From the NCBI GenBank assembly GCA_028282785.1, contig JANQHE010000065.1:1-64000 (forward strand): 64,000 nt of DNA, read 5' to 3'. The translations under genes were made by a program, and so were the position numbers. The stretch comes from Bacteroidales bacterium. GTDB taxonomy: Bacteria; Bacteroidota; Bacteroidia; Bacteroidales; UBA12077. Positions 28,007 through 38,012 of this stretch are shown here, in pieces. The notes under the pieces are model-generated. The model ran no database searches and had not been told where the DNA came from. It was given only the letters and a program-made list of their open reading frames with translations. Each line of letters opens with the position of its first letter. Within the stretch, counting starts at the first letter, position 1.

Positions 28007-30082
28007 TTAAAACAAATCGTCACTTAATCCTGAATTGATAACGACAGAATCGACTTTTAATTCCATATTTTGTACTCCCGAAATCTGTATTGTAAATGGA
28101 AATTTAACACCGTCAACTTCCTGATAATCCGAATAGTTTTGCTTTTGAGTAAATTCTCCCTGGGGAGCAACAATAATCTGTTTTGATTGTACTTTTAAAC
28201 CGGATTCCAGGTCAAAATATTCATACGTTGTTTCACCTGAAGGCTTTACGACTTTTAATTTATATGTATCTTTATTATGAATCGCTTCAATGGCTTCCAG
28301 TGTAACTTTTACGCCTAACTCATCATATTTCATTTCAGCGTTCATTGTTGCGTTAATTTTAAGATTTTCAAGGTCTTCACCAACAATTTCTTGTTCTCCC
28401 TGAAAGCTTTTCATAATACCGCGTTCTCCGTTGAAAGCTTGTTGCATCATAACGTTGCCATTCATAGACATGATCATGGCATATTTATTCGGAGCTTTAC
28501 TATATGTTTTTTGTTTAATTTCCATGCCATTCATATTTGTTGTGGCAACGATAGTAAAATCAGTAATTTTTTCAAGATTTTCAATTCCACCAAGCGCATT
28601 AAAATAGTTATCTAAAACTGATTTTGTTGTAACTCCTTCCGGAATAGCTTTTTTAATTTCTTTTTTTAAAGGATTTCCGTAAATATCATATAACTCAACT
28701 TTACCATTTGAACTGTATTTCTTTAGATCTTCCTCCAGTTTGGTTTTATCTCCAACAACAACAATGATAGCTTGTTTAGGATCAATGTATTTATCAGAAA
28801 CCGCTTGAACCTGTTCTTTAGTAACCGCTTCAACTTTTTCCAGATATGTTTGATAGTAATCAACTGGTAAATTATATCTTAAGGTGTTAAAAGCTAAACG
28901 AGCAATGGTTTGTGGTTTTTCTAACGATCTGGCAAAGCTTCCATTTCTAACGGTTTTAAATAAATCTAAAGTTTCATCATCAACCAGTTCATCTTTCATT
29001 CTGTTCATTTCAATAATAAATTGGTTAACAGCATCATCCGTTACGCCTGTTCCTACCTGAGCGTATGCACTAAAATTTCCGACAAGTTTATTTTTGGTAA
29101 GGTTAGAATAAGCGCCATAAGTATAACCCTTATCTTCTCTTAAGTTAGCCAATAATCGAGCAGAAAAAACACCGCTTCCTAAAATATCATTTGCTAAAGC
29201 AGCTTGAATGGCATTTGAGTCGCCTATTTTTAAATTTACAGGATAGGTTATATTAATGTATGATTGAACAGATCCTTCATTATGAATTAATGCAACACGG
29301 GTGCCAATGTTTTTATTAGGAAACTGATATTCATGTTTGGGCACAGTTCCTTTTTCCCATGAACCAAAATACTTTTCCGCATCCTTTTTAGCTTCTTTTA
29401 ATGTGATATCTCCAATGATAACCAAATATGAAGTATTTGGTTTGTAATAAGTGTTGTAATATTTAACTAAATGTTCGCGTGTAATGTTTTCGATGGATTC
29501 TTCCGTTGCTATTTCCCCATAAGGATGGTTAGGATTTCTTAATTTTTGACCTACTCTTCTTGCAATAAATTCCGGATTTGTTTTAGACGAAACCAGACCG
29601 GAAATGCTTTGCTTTTTAGATTTTTCTACTTCTTCTTCAGGAAATGATGGATTTAATAATACATCGGACATAATATTAAGAAAAACATCTTTGTGTTTAG
29701 TAAGCGTTAATCCGTATACCCCGTTTTGATATGTATTTAAATTTGCGCCAATAAAATCAATAGATTCGTCAATTTCAATTTTAGATTTATTCGTTGTTCC
29801 GGATCGTAGTAATTCTCCCGTCATTGAAACGTAACCTGTCGTTTCTTTTTCCATAACAGGATCAACATCGATTGTTAGTTGATAGGAAATTCTTGGAGTT
29901 TTATGATTCTCAACTATAATAACTTTTAATCCATTATCTAAAGTAAAATATTGATATTCGTCAATTTTAAATTCCGGAGCAGGCCCAGGTTTTGGTTGAA
30001 TGCTTCTGTCAAGTTGTGCGAATAACGAACCTGATAATATGCTTATTGCAAGAAATATTATGAATGATTTTATATTTTTCAT
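28007..30082 (-). CDS. M16-family zinc protease partner, probably non-catalytic
   Basis: 691 residues: signal peptide, two M16 half-domains (about 40-450) and a C-terminal outer-membrane-lipoprotein-like domain (about 480-690). The zinc motif HxxEH of M16 peptidases is absent; the matching helix reads GYVSMTGELLRSG. The C-terminal M16 motif region (YTYGAYSNLT) is kept. In two-subunit M16 systems one chain carries the zinc site and the other the substrate-binding motif. The gene upstream (30106-31428) supplies the HFFEH chain. Tandem, 23 nt apart. Confidence 0.88.
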   Translation of the reverse strand: MKNIKSFIIFLAISILSGSLFAQLDRSIQPKPGPAPEFKIDEYQYFTLDNGLKVIIVENHKTPRISYQLTIDVDPVMEKETTGYVSMTGELLRSGTTNKSKIEIDESIDFIGANLNTYQNGVYGLTLTKHKDVFLNIMSDVLLNPSFPEEEVEKSKKQSISGLVSSKTNPEFIARRVGQKLRNPNHPYGEIATEESIENITREHLVKYYNTYYKPNTSYLVIIGDITLKEAKKDAEKYFGSWEKGTVPKHEYQFPNKNIGTRVALIHNEGSVQSYINITYPVNLKIGDSNAIQAALANDILGSGVFSARLLANLREDKGYTYGAYSNLTKNKLVGNFSAYAQVGTGVTDDAVNQFIIEMNRMKDELVDDETLDLFKTVRNGSFARSLEKPQTIARLAFNTLRYNLPVDYYQTYLEKVEAVTKEQVQAVSDKYIDPKQAIIVVVGDKTKLEEDLKKYSSNGKVELYDIYGNPLKKEIKKAIPEGVTTKSVLDNYFNALGGIENLEKITDFTIVATTNMNGMEIKQKTYSKAPNKYAMIMSMNGNVMMQQAFNGERGIMKSFQGEQEIVGEDLENLKINATMNAEMKYDELGVKVTLEAIEAIHNKDTYKLKVVKPSGETTYEYFDLESGLKVQSKQIIVAPQGEFTQKQNYSDYQEVDGVKFPFTIQISGVQNMELKVDSVVINSGLSDDLF

Positions 30083-30105
30083 TGTATTATAATTTTTCAG
30101 TTGAT

Positions 30106-31428
30106 TTATTGTTGTGATTTTGGCAAGTAATATAACACCACGCGGTTATCTTTTCTGAAATATTCATTAGCAACACGTTTAATGTCTTCTTTAGTAACTG
30201 CTAAGAACTTATCAATTTCAGTATTAATTAAATTAGCATCTTTATGGAAAGTATAATTAATAGCTAAGTTATACGCTCTGCTCTCTAAAGTTGCATTTCC
30301 ATTAACATGATTAGCTTCATACTGATTTTTAAGTTTTTGAAGTTCTATATCTGAAATTAATTCATTTTGCAATTTTTCAATTTCAGCATCGATTCCTGCT
30401 TCCAAATCGGTTAGTTCCACACCGATATTTGGTAAAGCAATCGTGTAGGCTAATCCAGCGTCTTCGTATGGAAAAGGAAATGACATAACTTGCATTGCCA
30501 ATTGTTTTTCATCAACTAAAGTTTTATATAACCTGGAACTTTCTCCTCCTGATAAAAGAGTTGCTAACATATCAACTGCATAAAAATCATTTGTACCACT
30601 TTTAGGAGTATGATAGGCTTGAAAAATAGCAGGTAACTGGATGTTATCATATATGGTATCTCTTATTTCTTCGTTTTTAACCGGTTCAACTTTATTAGGT
30701 CTGTAAATCGGATTTTTACTTGCCGGAATATCACTATAATATTTTTCAACCAACTTTTTAGTTTTATTAAAATCAATATCACCAACAATGGTTAATACCG
30801 CATTATTCGGAACATAGAAATTATTATAGAATTCTTTATAATCAGACTCGGTTGCTGACATAATGTGATCCGCACTTCCTAAAACTGTCCATTGATAAGG
30901 GTGAACTTTATAAGCTCTTTTGGAAATTTCTCGTTGAAAGCTCATATAAGGTTGATTTTCTTCTCGTTCCTTAATTTCTTCTGTTACAACTTTTTTCTGA
31001 GTTACCACACCAATTGAATCAACATTAAGATGAAGCATTCTTTCCGCTTCTAACCATAGTCCCAATTCAAGTTGATTTGAAGACAGTACTTCATAAAAAT
31101 AGGTTCTATCCCAGGTCGTGTTTGCATTTAAGGTTCCCCCGGCTTTATCAACAATTTTGGAGTATTCTCCACGTGCTATGTTCTCTGAGCCTTCGAACAT
31201 TAGATGCTCAAAGAAGTGAGCAAAACCTGTCTTATCAGGCCTTTCATTTTTCGATCCCACATGATATGTAATTGTTACAACAACAAGAGGAAAACGATTA
31301 TCCTGATGTAAAATAACGTGTAATCCATTATCTAAATTATATTCTTCAAATTCGATTTTATTATCCTGCGCAAAAACCGGAATACTAAAAATCAATAATA
31401 GCAAGGTGATAAATTGTTTGTGTTTCAT
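30106..31428 (-). CDS. M16-family zinc peptidase (catalytic chain)
   Basis: 440 residues: signal peptide ending SIPVFAQ and the inverted zinc motif HFFEHLMFEGS (about residue 67) followed by the downstream Glu. This is the usual length for a peptidasome subunit. It should act in the periplasm on peptides or misfolded proteins. First of a two-gene operon with the non-catalytic partner downstream. Confidence 0.92.
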   Translation of the reverse strand: MKHKQFITLLLLIFSIPVFAQDNKIEFEEYNLDNGLHVILHQDNRFPLVVVTITYHVGSKNERPDKTGFAHFFEHLMFEGSENIARGEYSKIVDKAGGTLNANTTWDRTYFYEVLSSNQLELGLWLEAERMLHLNVDSIGVVTQKKVVTEEIKEREENQPYMSFQREISKRAYKVHPYQWTVLGSADHIMSATESDYKEFYNNFYVPNNAVLTIVGDIDFNKTKKLVEKYYSDIPASKNPIYRPNKVEPVKNEEIRDTIYDNIQLPAIFQAYHTPKSGTNDFYAVDMLATLLSGGESSRLYKTLVDEKQLAMQVMSFPFPYEDAGLAYTIALPNIGVELTDLEAGIDAEIEKLQNELISDIELQKLKNQYEANHVNGNATLESRAYNLAINYTFHKDANLINTEIDKFLAVTKEDIKRVANEYFRKDNRVVLYYLPKSQQ

Positions 31429-31452
31429 TGTTTAAATTTTTAAATATGGAAT

Positions 31453-31665
31453 TTATTTTTCGTTTGCTTCATAATCCAGGATATCTCCCGGTCTGCATTT
31501 AAGTTCTTTGCATATAGCTTCCAAAGTAGAAAATCTTATGGCTTTAGCTTTTCCACTTTTCAATATTGAAAGATTTGCAATTGTAATGTCTACTCTTTCA
31601 GAAAGTTCCGTGAGAGACATTCTTCTTTTAGCTAGAACATTATCTAGTTTAGTTATTATCGGCAT
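31453..31665 (-). CDS. XRE-family HTH regulator (YozG-like)
   Basis: 70 residues, all helix-turn-helix: LAKRRMSLTELSERVDITIAN and LSILKSGKAKAIRFSTLEAI (in part), ending KELKCRPGDILDY. This is the small Cro/CI type that pairs with DUF2975 membrane proteins. The DUF2975 gene lies just upstream (14 nt), so they form one unit. Confidence 0.88.
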   Translation of the reverse strand: MPIITKLDNVLAKRRMSLTELSERVDITIANLSILKSGKAKAIRFSTLEAICKELKCRPGDILDYEANEK

Positions 31666-31679
31666 ATTCTGAAAGTATT

Positions 31680-32327
31680 TTAAATAGTTAATTCCTGTTC
31701 TTTTTTCATTTCTAATCCGATCCTATAAATTTCGGCTATAACCATAACGATTAGTGCCCAGAACAGATTTATAGAAGCTTCAAAATTCAGTTTGAATGAA
31801 AATGCCTTATCAAGCATATTTAGTTTTTCGAACCAAACATATTTAAGAATCATGGGATACAGAATTTCCAAAATTGCAGAAAATAATATTGCAAATGCAA
31901 TTATGCGTATTCGCCATACATTCCTAAAATGAAAAGGATTTTCATTTTTGAGAGAAGAACGAATTGATTTAAAAATCTTCCATAAAAGTAAAACAATGTA
32001 AAATGCTATTATTAAAATAGAAATGAAGTACAGATAGTTAAGTACTCCTGCAAATCCATAGCTATCATTTATATTAAATGATATATTTACTTCATCTACC
32101 AATATATTAAACGTTTTACCATTTTTTAATTCTAAAGTGGCACTTTCCTCTATTTCCAGAGGTATGTCTACGATAGGAAAAAATGGTTCAAAGTTGGGGT
32201 TTAGCAAGGTTAAAAAGAAAAGTAGAGCGGAAAATATCAGGGTTAGTCCTCCGATACCAAGTAAAATTGTCAATATCCAATAGATAAAGTCAATTACGTT
32301 CTTGTTTTTAATTTTTTTTGTGTCCAT
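31680..32327 (-). CDS. DUF2975 membrane protein
   Basis: 215 residues with four hydrophobic helices (near 15-40, 92-118, 145-170, 185-205) and an extracytoplasmic loop with a beta-rich region between the first two. The layout and the NPFHFRNVWRIRIIAFAI segment match DUF2975. The family is usually encoded with a YozG-like regulator, as here, and may act as a membrane-bound modulator of it; the role is unproven. Confidence 0.8.
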   Translation of the reverse strand: MDTKKIKNKNVIDFIYWILTILLGIGGLTLIFSALLFFLTLLNPNFEPFFPIVDIPLEIEESATLELKNGKTFNILVDEVNISFNINDSYGFAGVLNYLYFISILIIAFYIVLLLWKIFKSIRSSLKNENPFHFRNVWRIRIIAFAILFSAILEILYPMILKYVWFEKLNMLDKAFSFKLNFEASINLFWALIVMVIAEIYRIGLEMKKEQELTI

Positions 32328-32618
32328 AAATTAAATAGCTCTTTTTTATTTGTAGTAAGCAAAAGAAGGAAAAATTACTTGAAATACAATGAGCATATTT
32401 TGTTAAAACGTCCTAAAGTAATTAATAATATTAAGAAACTCAGTATTATAATCTTTTACATTCAAGGTTTAAAGAATACATAAACTTAGAATAAGTAGGC
32501 TTTTTAAGGTATAAACAAAAAATTATTTTAAAAAAAAGTTTTGCAAATCATATAAGATTTGTTTAACTTTTCCATTCGAAATTTACATGTTTAGAGTGTT
32601 ATGTAAACTTTTAAAATT

Positions 32619-33452
32619 ATGGAAAAAGACGTATTATTAGTTCCTTGGGATTTTACTGAAGTTGCTGAAGCAGCTTTGCAACATGCAGTTAAAATTGCTA
32701 ATAAGCTAAAAAATCAAATTACGCTTATTCATGTGGTAAAATCTTTAAAAAAGGGAGAAGAAGCTCTTGAGGAACTAAATAAAGATATAGAAAAATTAAA
32801 TGAAAAATATGGTGTAGAACTTCACCCGTTAGTACTTGAAGGAAGTTTGTTCCATGTGATTTCAGATTATGCTTCCGAAAACAATGTGAGTATGGTTATT
32901 ATGGGAACTCATGGTATAAAAGGAATGCAGAAGTTTACAGGAAGTTATGCATTAAAAGTAATTGTTGGATCAAAAATTCCATTTATTGTAATTCAGGAAC
33001 CACCAACAAAGAAAGAAATATTTAAAGATATAGTTTTCCCTCTCGATTATAGAAGTGAGGCAAAACAAAAGTTACAATGGGCATTATTCCTGGTTAAATA
33101 TTTTGATGTAAAAATTAATATCATCGTTCCAACGATTAAGGACAAATCATTAAATGCAAAATTAATGGCAAACGTTCATTTTGCAGAAAAGATTCTGGAA
33201 AAATATGATTGTGAATATGAGTTGCATAAAATTGGGGGAAGTAATTCTGCTGAAGAATCAATAGCGTTTGCACAAAAGGTGGATGCAGATATGATTTTAA
33301 TTATGACGACAAAAGGAATTGGAATTACTGATTACGTTTTAGGAGCACAGGAACAATATATTATTGCAAATACCGCTAAAGTTCCGGTAATGGTTGTTAA
33401 TCCGAGAACTGATCTAAGCCGTTACGCAAGCTTTAGTGCAACAGGAGGTTAA
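32619..33452 (+). CDS. Universal stress protein (two UspA domains)
   Basis: 277 residues made of two UspA folds (about 1-130 and 140-265). The first has VPWDFTEVAEAALQHA and MVIMGTHGIKGMQKFTGSYA, the ATP-binding loop type; the second ends MILIMTTKGIGITDYVLG. Role in stress survival is known for the family only in general terms. Terminator at 33480-33506. Confidence 0.92.
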   Translation: MEKDVLLVPWDFTEVAEAALQHAVKIANKLKNQITLIHVVKSLKKGEEALEELNKDIEKLNEKYGVELHPLVLEGSLFHVISDYASENNVSMVIMGTHGIKGMQKFTGSYALKVIVGSKIPFIVIQEPPTKKEIFKDIVFPLDYRSEAKQKLQWALFLVKYFDVKINIIVPTIKDKSLNAKLMANVHFAEKILEKYDCEYELHKIGGSNSAEESIAFAQKVDADMILIMTTKGIGITDYVLGAQEQYIIANTAKVPVMVVNPRTDLSRYASFSATGG

Positions 33453-33479
33453 TTACAATTAAAATATAAATTGTTATGG

Positions 33480-33506
33480 AACAAGGAGTTATGCTCCTTG
33501 TTTTTT
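33480..33506 (+). terminator. Intrinsic terminator after the universal stress gene
   Basis: Arms ACAAGGAG (33481-33488) and CTCCTTGT (33494-33501) with a following T-run. Confidence 0.8.
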
Positions 33507-33552
33507 ACTTGATAATTTTTAGTTAAATCCTCTAAATCGGTTAAAAAAGACA

Positions 33553-33560
33553 TATTTTTG
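33553..33560 (+). promoter_or_regulatory. Bacteroidota-type -7 element before the YitT gene
   Basis: TATTTTTG fits TAnnTTTG, 38 nt upstream of the ATG at 33599. Confidence 0.45.
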
Positions 33561-33598
33561 CTGCGAAATTTAAGACCAAAATTTAAAATCAATTTATA

Positions 33599-34537
33599 AT
33601 GGCATTTGTTAAAAAGGAGAAATTTCTCTCAAAAGAGTGGTTTTATAGCTATTCTTTAATAGCTATTGGTTCTTTTATTCTGGCTGCAGGATTTATTTAT
33701 TTTATCGACCCTCATAAAATTGTTCCGGGAGGTGTTTATGGTATTGGTATTGTTGTTAAAAACATTACCTCTGATATTATGGGAGATGGGATTAAACTAC
33801 CATTTTTAAAAGAACCAATTTTCCAGGATGGACTGGGAATTGGCTTTGTTGGTTTAATGCTTAATATTCCTTTAACCATAATGGGAATAAAAATACTAGG
33901 ACCAAGATTCGGTGTTAAAACTGTTGTTGGTTTTATATTTTCTTCCATATTTATTGATTTTTTAGATGAAAGGTTCGATGGCGCTTTAGTAGACGACGTT
34001 CTACTGTCTTGTATATTCGGAGGAGTGTTAATTGGATTTGGACTGGCTTTAATTTTTAAAACACGAGCTACATCAGGAGGATCTGACATTATTGCGATGA
34101 TTGCCGCTAAATATACCAGGATGTCCCTGGGTCTTTTATTAATTGTGGTTGATTCAATTATTGTATTATTAGGGTTATTGGTGTTTAAGGATTGGAAAAT
34201 TCCATTATACTCGTGGATTGTAATATATATTACCGGAAAGGTTATTGATGCTGTTATGCAAGGTGTCAGTTACGATAAAGCATTATTTATAATTTCTGAG
34301 AAATATGATGAAATTAGAGATAAGATCATTAAAGATTTGAACAGAGGAGGTACCCTTATAAATGGTGTTGGAATGTATAAAGGTTTGGATAAGAAGATTA
34401 TCTTTACTAATGTAAACAGGAGAGAGCAAGGAGTTTTACAAGATTTCATTAAAGAAATTGATCCTAATGCTTTTATGACCGTAATAGATGCACATGAGGT
34501 TTTGGGGAACGGATTTAAACCATTAAGAGAAGTTTAG
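33599..34537 (+). CDS. YitT/DUF2179 family membrane protein
   Basis: 312 residues: five to six hydrophobic helices (about 15-230) in the YitT pattern (FIDPHKIVPGGVYGIGIV; FKTRATSGGSDIIAMI), then a cytoplasmic DUF2179 domain (about 235-310). Function of the family is not known. A terminator follows. Confidence 0.9.
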   Translation: MAFVKKEKFLSKEWFYSYSLIAIGSFILAAGFIYFIDPHKIVPGGVYGIGIVVKNITSDIMGDGIKLPFLKEPIFQDGLGIGFVGLMLNIPLTIMGIKILGPRFGVKTVVGFIFSSIFIDFLDERFDGALVDDVLLSCIFGGVLIGFGLALIFKTRATSGGSDIIAMIAAKYTRMSLGLLLIVVDSIIVLLGLLVFKDWKIPLYSWIVIYITGKVIDAVMQGVSYDKALFIISEKYDEIRDKIIKDLNRGGTLINGVGMYKGLDKKIIFTNVNRREQGVLQDFIKEIDPNAFMTVIDAHEVLGNGFKPLREV

Positions 34538-34538
34538 A

Positions 34539-34569
34539 TAAAAAAGAGAGGTTGAAACCTCTCTTTTTT
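34539..34569 (+). terminator. Intrinsic terminator after the YitT gene
   Basis: Arms AAAAAGAGAGG and CCTCTCTTTTT around a 6-nt loop with a T-run; near-symmetrical, so it could stop transcripts from both sides. Confidence 0.8.
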
Positions 34570-34570
34570 G

Positions 34571-34969
34571 CTACTTGGTGTGACTTAAATTCACAAAATC
34601 AATGTAATTTGAGTGGTGATCACCATAAATTTCAGTTGATTCACCCACAATTTTGTAAGTACTTTGTTCGCCGGCAATTTTACTGAACAAAATTTGATAT
34701 TCTGATTTATCTTCATCAATCATGATTACATGAGATAAATTGTCATGAATATCAGCTGCTAATTTTTCTTTACATAAAGGACAAAAGAATTCATATTTTT
34801 CTCCCTCGTTAATAACAAAGTTTGAATTTCTTTGAGTTGTATAGTTTCCCAATTCCGGACTAAACAAGATTAAACCGGCATTTCCGTTTTTGTTTTGTGC
34901 AGATAAAATAATATAATCTGCTACATCAAGATATCCTTTGCACCTGGGACATATAAAATTTTGTTTCAT
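34571..34969 (-). CDS. Small double zinc-ribbon-like protein
   Basis: 132 residues, not recognised by name. Two C-x2-C pairs, FICPRCKGYLD near the start and FFCPLCKEKLA near residue 65, suggest one or two zinc ribbons. The remainder is mixed beta structure. No signal peptide. Preceded by an unusually perfect Shine-Dalgarno sequence (34975-34983). Monocistronic. Confidence 0.65.
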   Translation of the reverse strand: MKQNFICPRCKGYLDVADYIILSAQNKNGNAGLILFSPELGNYTTQRNSNFVINEGEKYEFFCPLCKEKLAADIHDNLSHVIMIDEDKSEYQILFSKIAGEQSTYKIVGESTEIYGDHHSNYIDFVNLSHTK

Positions 34970-34974
34970 AATAA

Positions 34975-34983
34975 CACCTCCTT
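34975..34983 (-). promoter_or_regulatory. Strong Shine-Dalgarno sequence
   Basis: Minus strand AAGGAGGTG lies 5 nt before the ATG at 34969. It is fully complementary to the usual 16S rRNA 3' end, which is rare in this phylum. Confidence 0.6.
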
Positions 34984-35098
34984 TTATTAAGATTCGTTTA
35001 GGTCAGTTTCGAACAAGGACTAATTTAGTATACGCTTTTCAGTATAATTAGTTGTTATTTCATAAGTTTTATTAATTCTATATCAAGTTAAGACATTT

Positions 35099-37021
35099 TT
35101 ATTGTTTAATCAACTTATACGTATATGTCTTGTTTTCGGAAATGCCTTTAAGCAAATAAATCCCTTTGGAAAGAGAACTTATATCTATTGTGTAATTACT
35201 TTCTGTGAATTCATAAGTTTTGATTAACCTTCCACTTAAATCGAAAATCCGGACTTGTTTTTGCTTATTAAAAAGGTTAAGATTAAAATTTAGATCAATA
35301 TTTTCAACTGCCGGATTTGGTTTAAAGCCGAATAAAGACTCATCATTACCGAAAGATTGAATACTTCCTTGATCATCTAAGATCCAATTATTTGGATCAA
35401 CAATAATATTTGTTATTTCCTGATTAACAGGTATTTTAAAGACTTCAATGTTATTTGATTGATAAAGTCGTACCGTTGTATCACCACCATCATATATTAG
35501 TTTATATTCAACATGAATTTGAAATAGTGGTGTTTCGGAAGAAGATCCTGTTTCTGTAACAGTCATGCGCAAAGTATCATTATATTGAGTATAATTAATA
35601 TCAAATCTCGGATACCCTTTTCCATAATACCACTGATCGAAAAACGGATCAAACTCTATACTTGTATACTTTTCTAAAGAATTTTTAAAATCTTCTCCGG
35701 TAGCTACACTATCTGCATATTCGGATAAATAATTTCGTATAGAAGCAAAAAACAGGTCATCATTATTTATTTCACTCCTGATCATATGTAATAAAGCAGC
35801 TCCTTTTTTATAAGACAGATCATAATTGAAAATTCGATTTTCGTTAAAAGCTTCTTCAAAAGGAATATAAACACTTCCGTTAGTTTGGTTTAGAGCATAA
35901 TCGTGAGCAACAAGCATCCAGTTTTGCGCCTCATAATAAGATTTTAAATTTTCCAGGGCTACATATTCGGTATACGAAGCAAAACCTTCATTTATCCATA
36001 TGTCTTGCCAGGTGGCACAAGTGACATAATCACCAAACCACATATGTCCTAATTCGTGAGCAACTAAGCCAAAACTAAAATTACCCATTGTAGACATGGT
36101 TTGGTGTTCCATTCCTCCTCCCAAGGTAGTTAAGCAATGTCCGTACTTTTCATTTGCAAACGGATATAATCCAAACTTTTCACTAAATAATTCAACTAAA
36201 TCAATTGTTTCATCTAAATCAGTTTTATTATCAGATAAATAACTAGAATTATTATACACAAAATTTTGAATTAATACCGAATCAGCTCCTTCGGGTTTTG
36301 CATAAATCGAGTAATCCTGATATTCAGCTACAGCAAAAGATAATAGATAATAATTCATTGGATACCTGGTTTTCCATTCAAAACGTCTTTTATTGTCCGG
36401 TAAATCAATAATATTCTTCAGTATGCCGTTGGAACCAACCAAACAGTCGTTATCACATGTAAGGAACATATATGTTGAATCAATCTTATCCGAAAGAACT
36501 TGTTTACAGGGCCACCATTCCATAGCATGAAATGATTCTGATAAGGTCCAGGTAACATTTTTATCCTATTGTGAGTCATAATCATGTGTTACACCTCCTC
36601 CATACAAGTAAGGTGTTCCGTGATAAAAGACTTGCACAACAATTTCTTCGTTTTCATTTAAAGGTGTGTCAAAATTATATTTGATCGTATTGTTGCTATG
36701 TGAAGCTGCAACGTTTATTTTATTTATAAATATTGAATCTAACGTCATATAGTTACTGAAGTCTAAAACTAACTCTTCCAAAGAATCAACAACTGATGCA
36801 TGAATAGTAGCATTTCCTGAAATAAAGGTAGATTGATCGGAAACTTCGATATCTAACTTAACAAAATGAATATCATAATGATCCATCAACGGATCATAGT
36901 AAATATTAATATCACTTTTAAATTTAGAATCCCTTAAGCTTTTATATAATTCAGGATGTTCTTCCTGAGCAATTAAACTATACGAAAGAAAAATAAATAA
37001 GAATAATAGTGTTTTTTTCAT
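35099..37021 (-). pseudogene. M1-family aminopeptidase with T9SS domain, interrupted by an in-frame TAG
   Basis: One 641-codon frame broken by a single TAG at 36566-36568. Part 1 (36566-37021, 151 aa) has the signal peptide and start of the M1 N-terminal domain. The same frame resumes after the stop (DKNVTWTLSESFHAMEWWP) and runs to 35099. The catalytic part is intact: GGGMEHQTM, then HELGHMWFGD with the third zinc ligand in NEGFASYTEY. The end is a type IX sorting domain (FKPNPAVENIDLN ... GIYLLKG). A TGG-to-TAG change fits the local context. It could be a true null, a sequencing error, or readthrough. Confidence 0.85.
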
Positions 37022-37176
37022 TCTTTAAGAATTCGGCAAAAGGTAAATGTAAGAATAATCTTAAATTAATTACGATAATTTAGATCACTCATAAGATTAA
37101 TCAATAATTAAATTCCCTATCATTTGACTGACATTCCTAGATTTCATAATTTTATATAAATTAAAAAGCTTGCAAG

Positions 37177-37998
37177 ATGAGACAGAAAAAAATCAAAGTT
37201 AAAGGTAAGGAAATATCTTACTATGAGACCAAAGACAATGGTCATCCGGTTGTTTTGGTTCATGGAATGTCTTCTTCTTCCTCTATATTTATCAGACAAT
37301 TGATCGACTCGGTATTATCTTATCAGTTTAGGTTTATTGCGTTGGATTTACTGGGTCATGGGAATTCGGATTTTTCGGATAACCCGGAAGAAGAGTACAC
37401 TCTTGCAGGATTAAGTGATTTTTTAGTTCAGGTAGATAAGGAACTTGATTTGAAAAATGCTGTTTATGTAGGTCATAACCTTGGAGCAAACATTATTTTG
37501 GAAGCTTTTGAAAAATTTAGAAACCCCAAAGGTTTTGTTTTACTGGGAGCAACTCCGTTTTCAAATCCTTTAGTCGAGAATATTTTTAACAAAGGAGTTA
37601 ACATTGATTTACTATCTAAACCAGGAATTGATGATAGTGAAGTTCATCAAATTGCAAGTTATTTTGTTGAGGAAGACACAAAATATCCTGATTTTATTCC
37701 TGAAATTATTCGTAAAGCAGATCATAAAACAAGAGAGGTGCTTTTTAATTCAATACAAAAAGGTAAATACAAAGATCAGTTGAATATTATTAAGCAGATT
37801 GATGTTCCGGTTGCTGTATATTACGGAGAATATGACCAGTTCATTAATTTTGATTATTTAAATTCAATTGAAATACCATCTATTTGGAGAAACCTGATTC
37901 AAATCATTCGAGATACAGGACAAATATTCTTCTATGAAAGTCCTGCAGACTTTAATGTTAGTTTTGAAGCTTATCTTTTTGGAGCATTTAACCGTTAA
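37177..37998 (+). CDS. Alpha/beta-hydrolase-fold protein without a catalytic Ser or His
   Basis: 273 residues with the fold's landmarks: HGMSSSSS oxyanion loop, ALDLLGHGNSD, the nucleophile-elbow VGHNLGANI, and the acid strand YYGEYDQF. At the elbow the expected Ser is Asn101, and at the expected catalytic His position the sequence reads DTGQIFFYESP (Gln249). The acid Asp220 is kept. Such double loss suggests a binding or signalling role rather than hydrolysis. Confidence 0.8.
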   Translation: MRQKKIKVKGKEISYYETKDNGHPVVLVHGMSSSSSIFIRQLIDSVLSYQFRFIALDLLGHGNSDFSDNPEEEYTLAGLSDFLVQVDKELDLKNAVYVGHNLGANIILEAFEKFRNPKGFVLLGATPFSNPLVENIFNKGVNIDLLSKPGIDDSEVHQIASYFVEEDTKYPDFIPEIIRKADHKTREVLFNSIQKGKYKDQLNIIKQIDVPVAVYYGEYDQFINFDYLNSIEIPSIWRNLIQIIRDTGQIFFYESPADFNVSFEAYLFGAFNR

Positions 37999-38012
37999 TA
38001 TTGATAAGTAAA

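Noticed and set aside
31155-31175. Another CACGTG (TCTCCACGTGCTAT)
   Set aside because: The flanks are not symmetrical and do not match parS.
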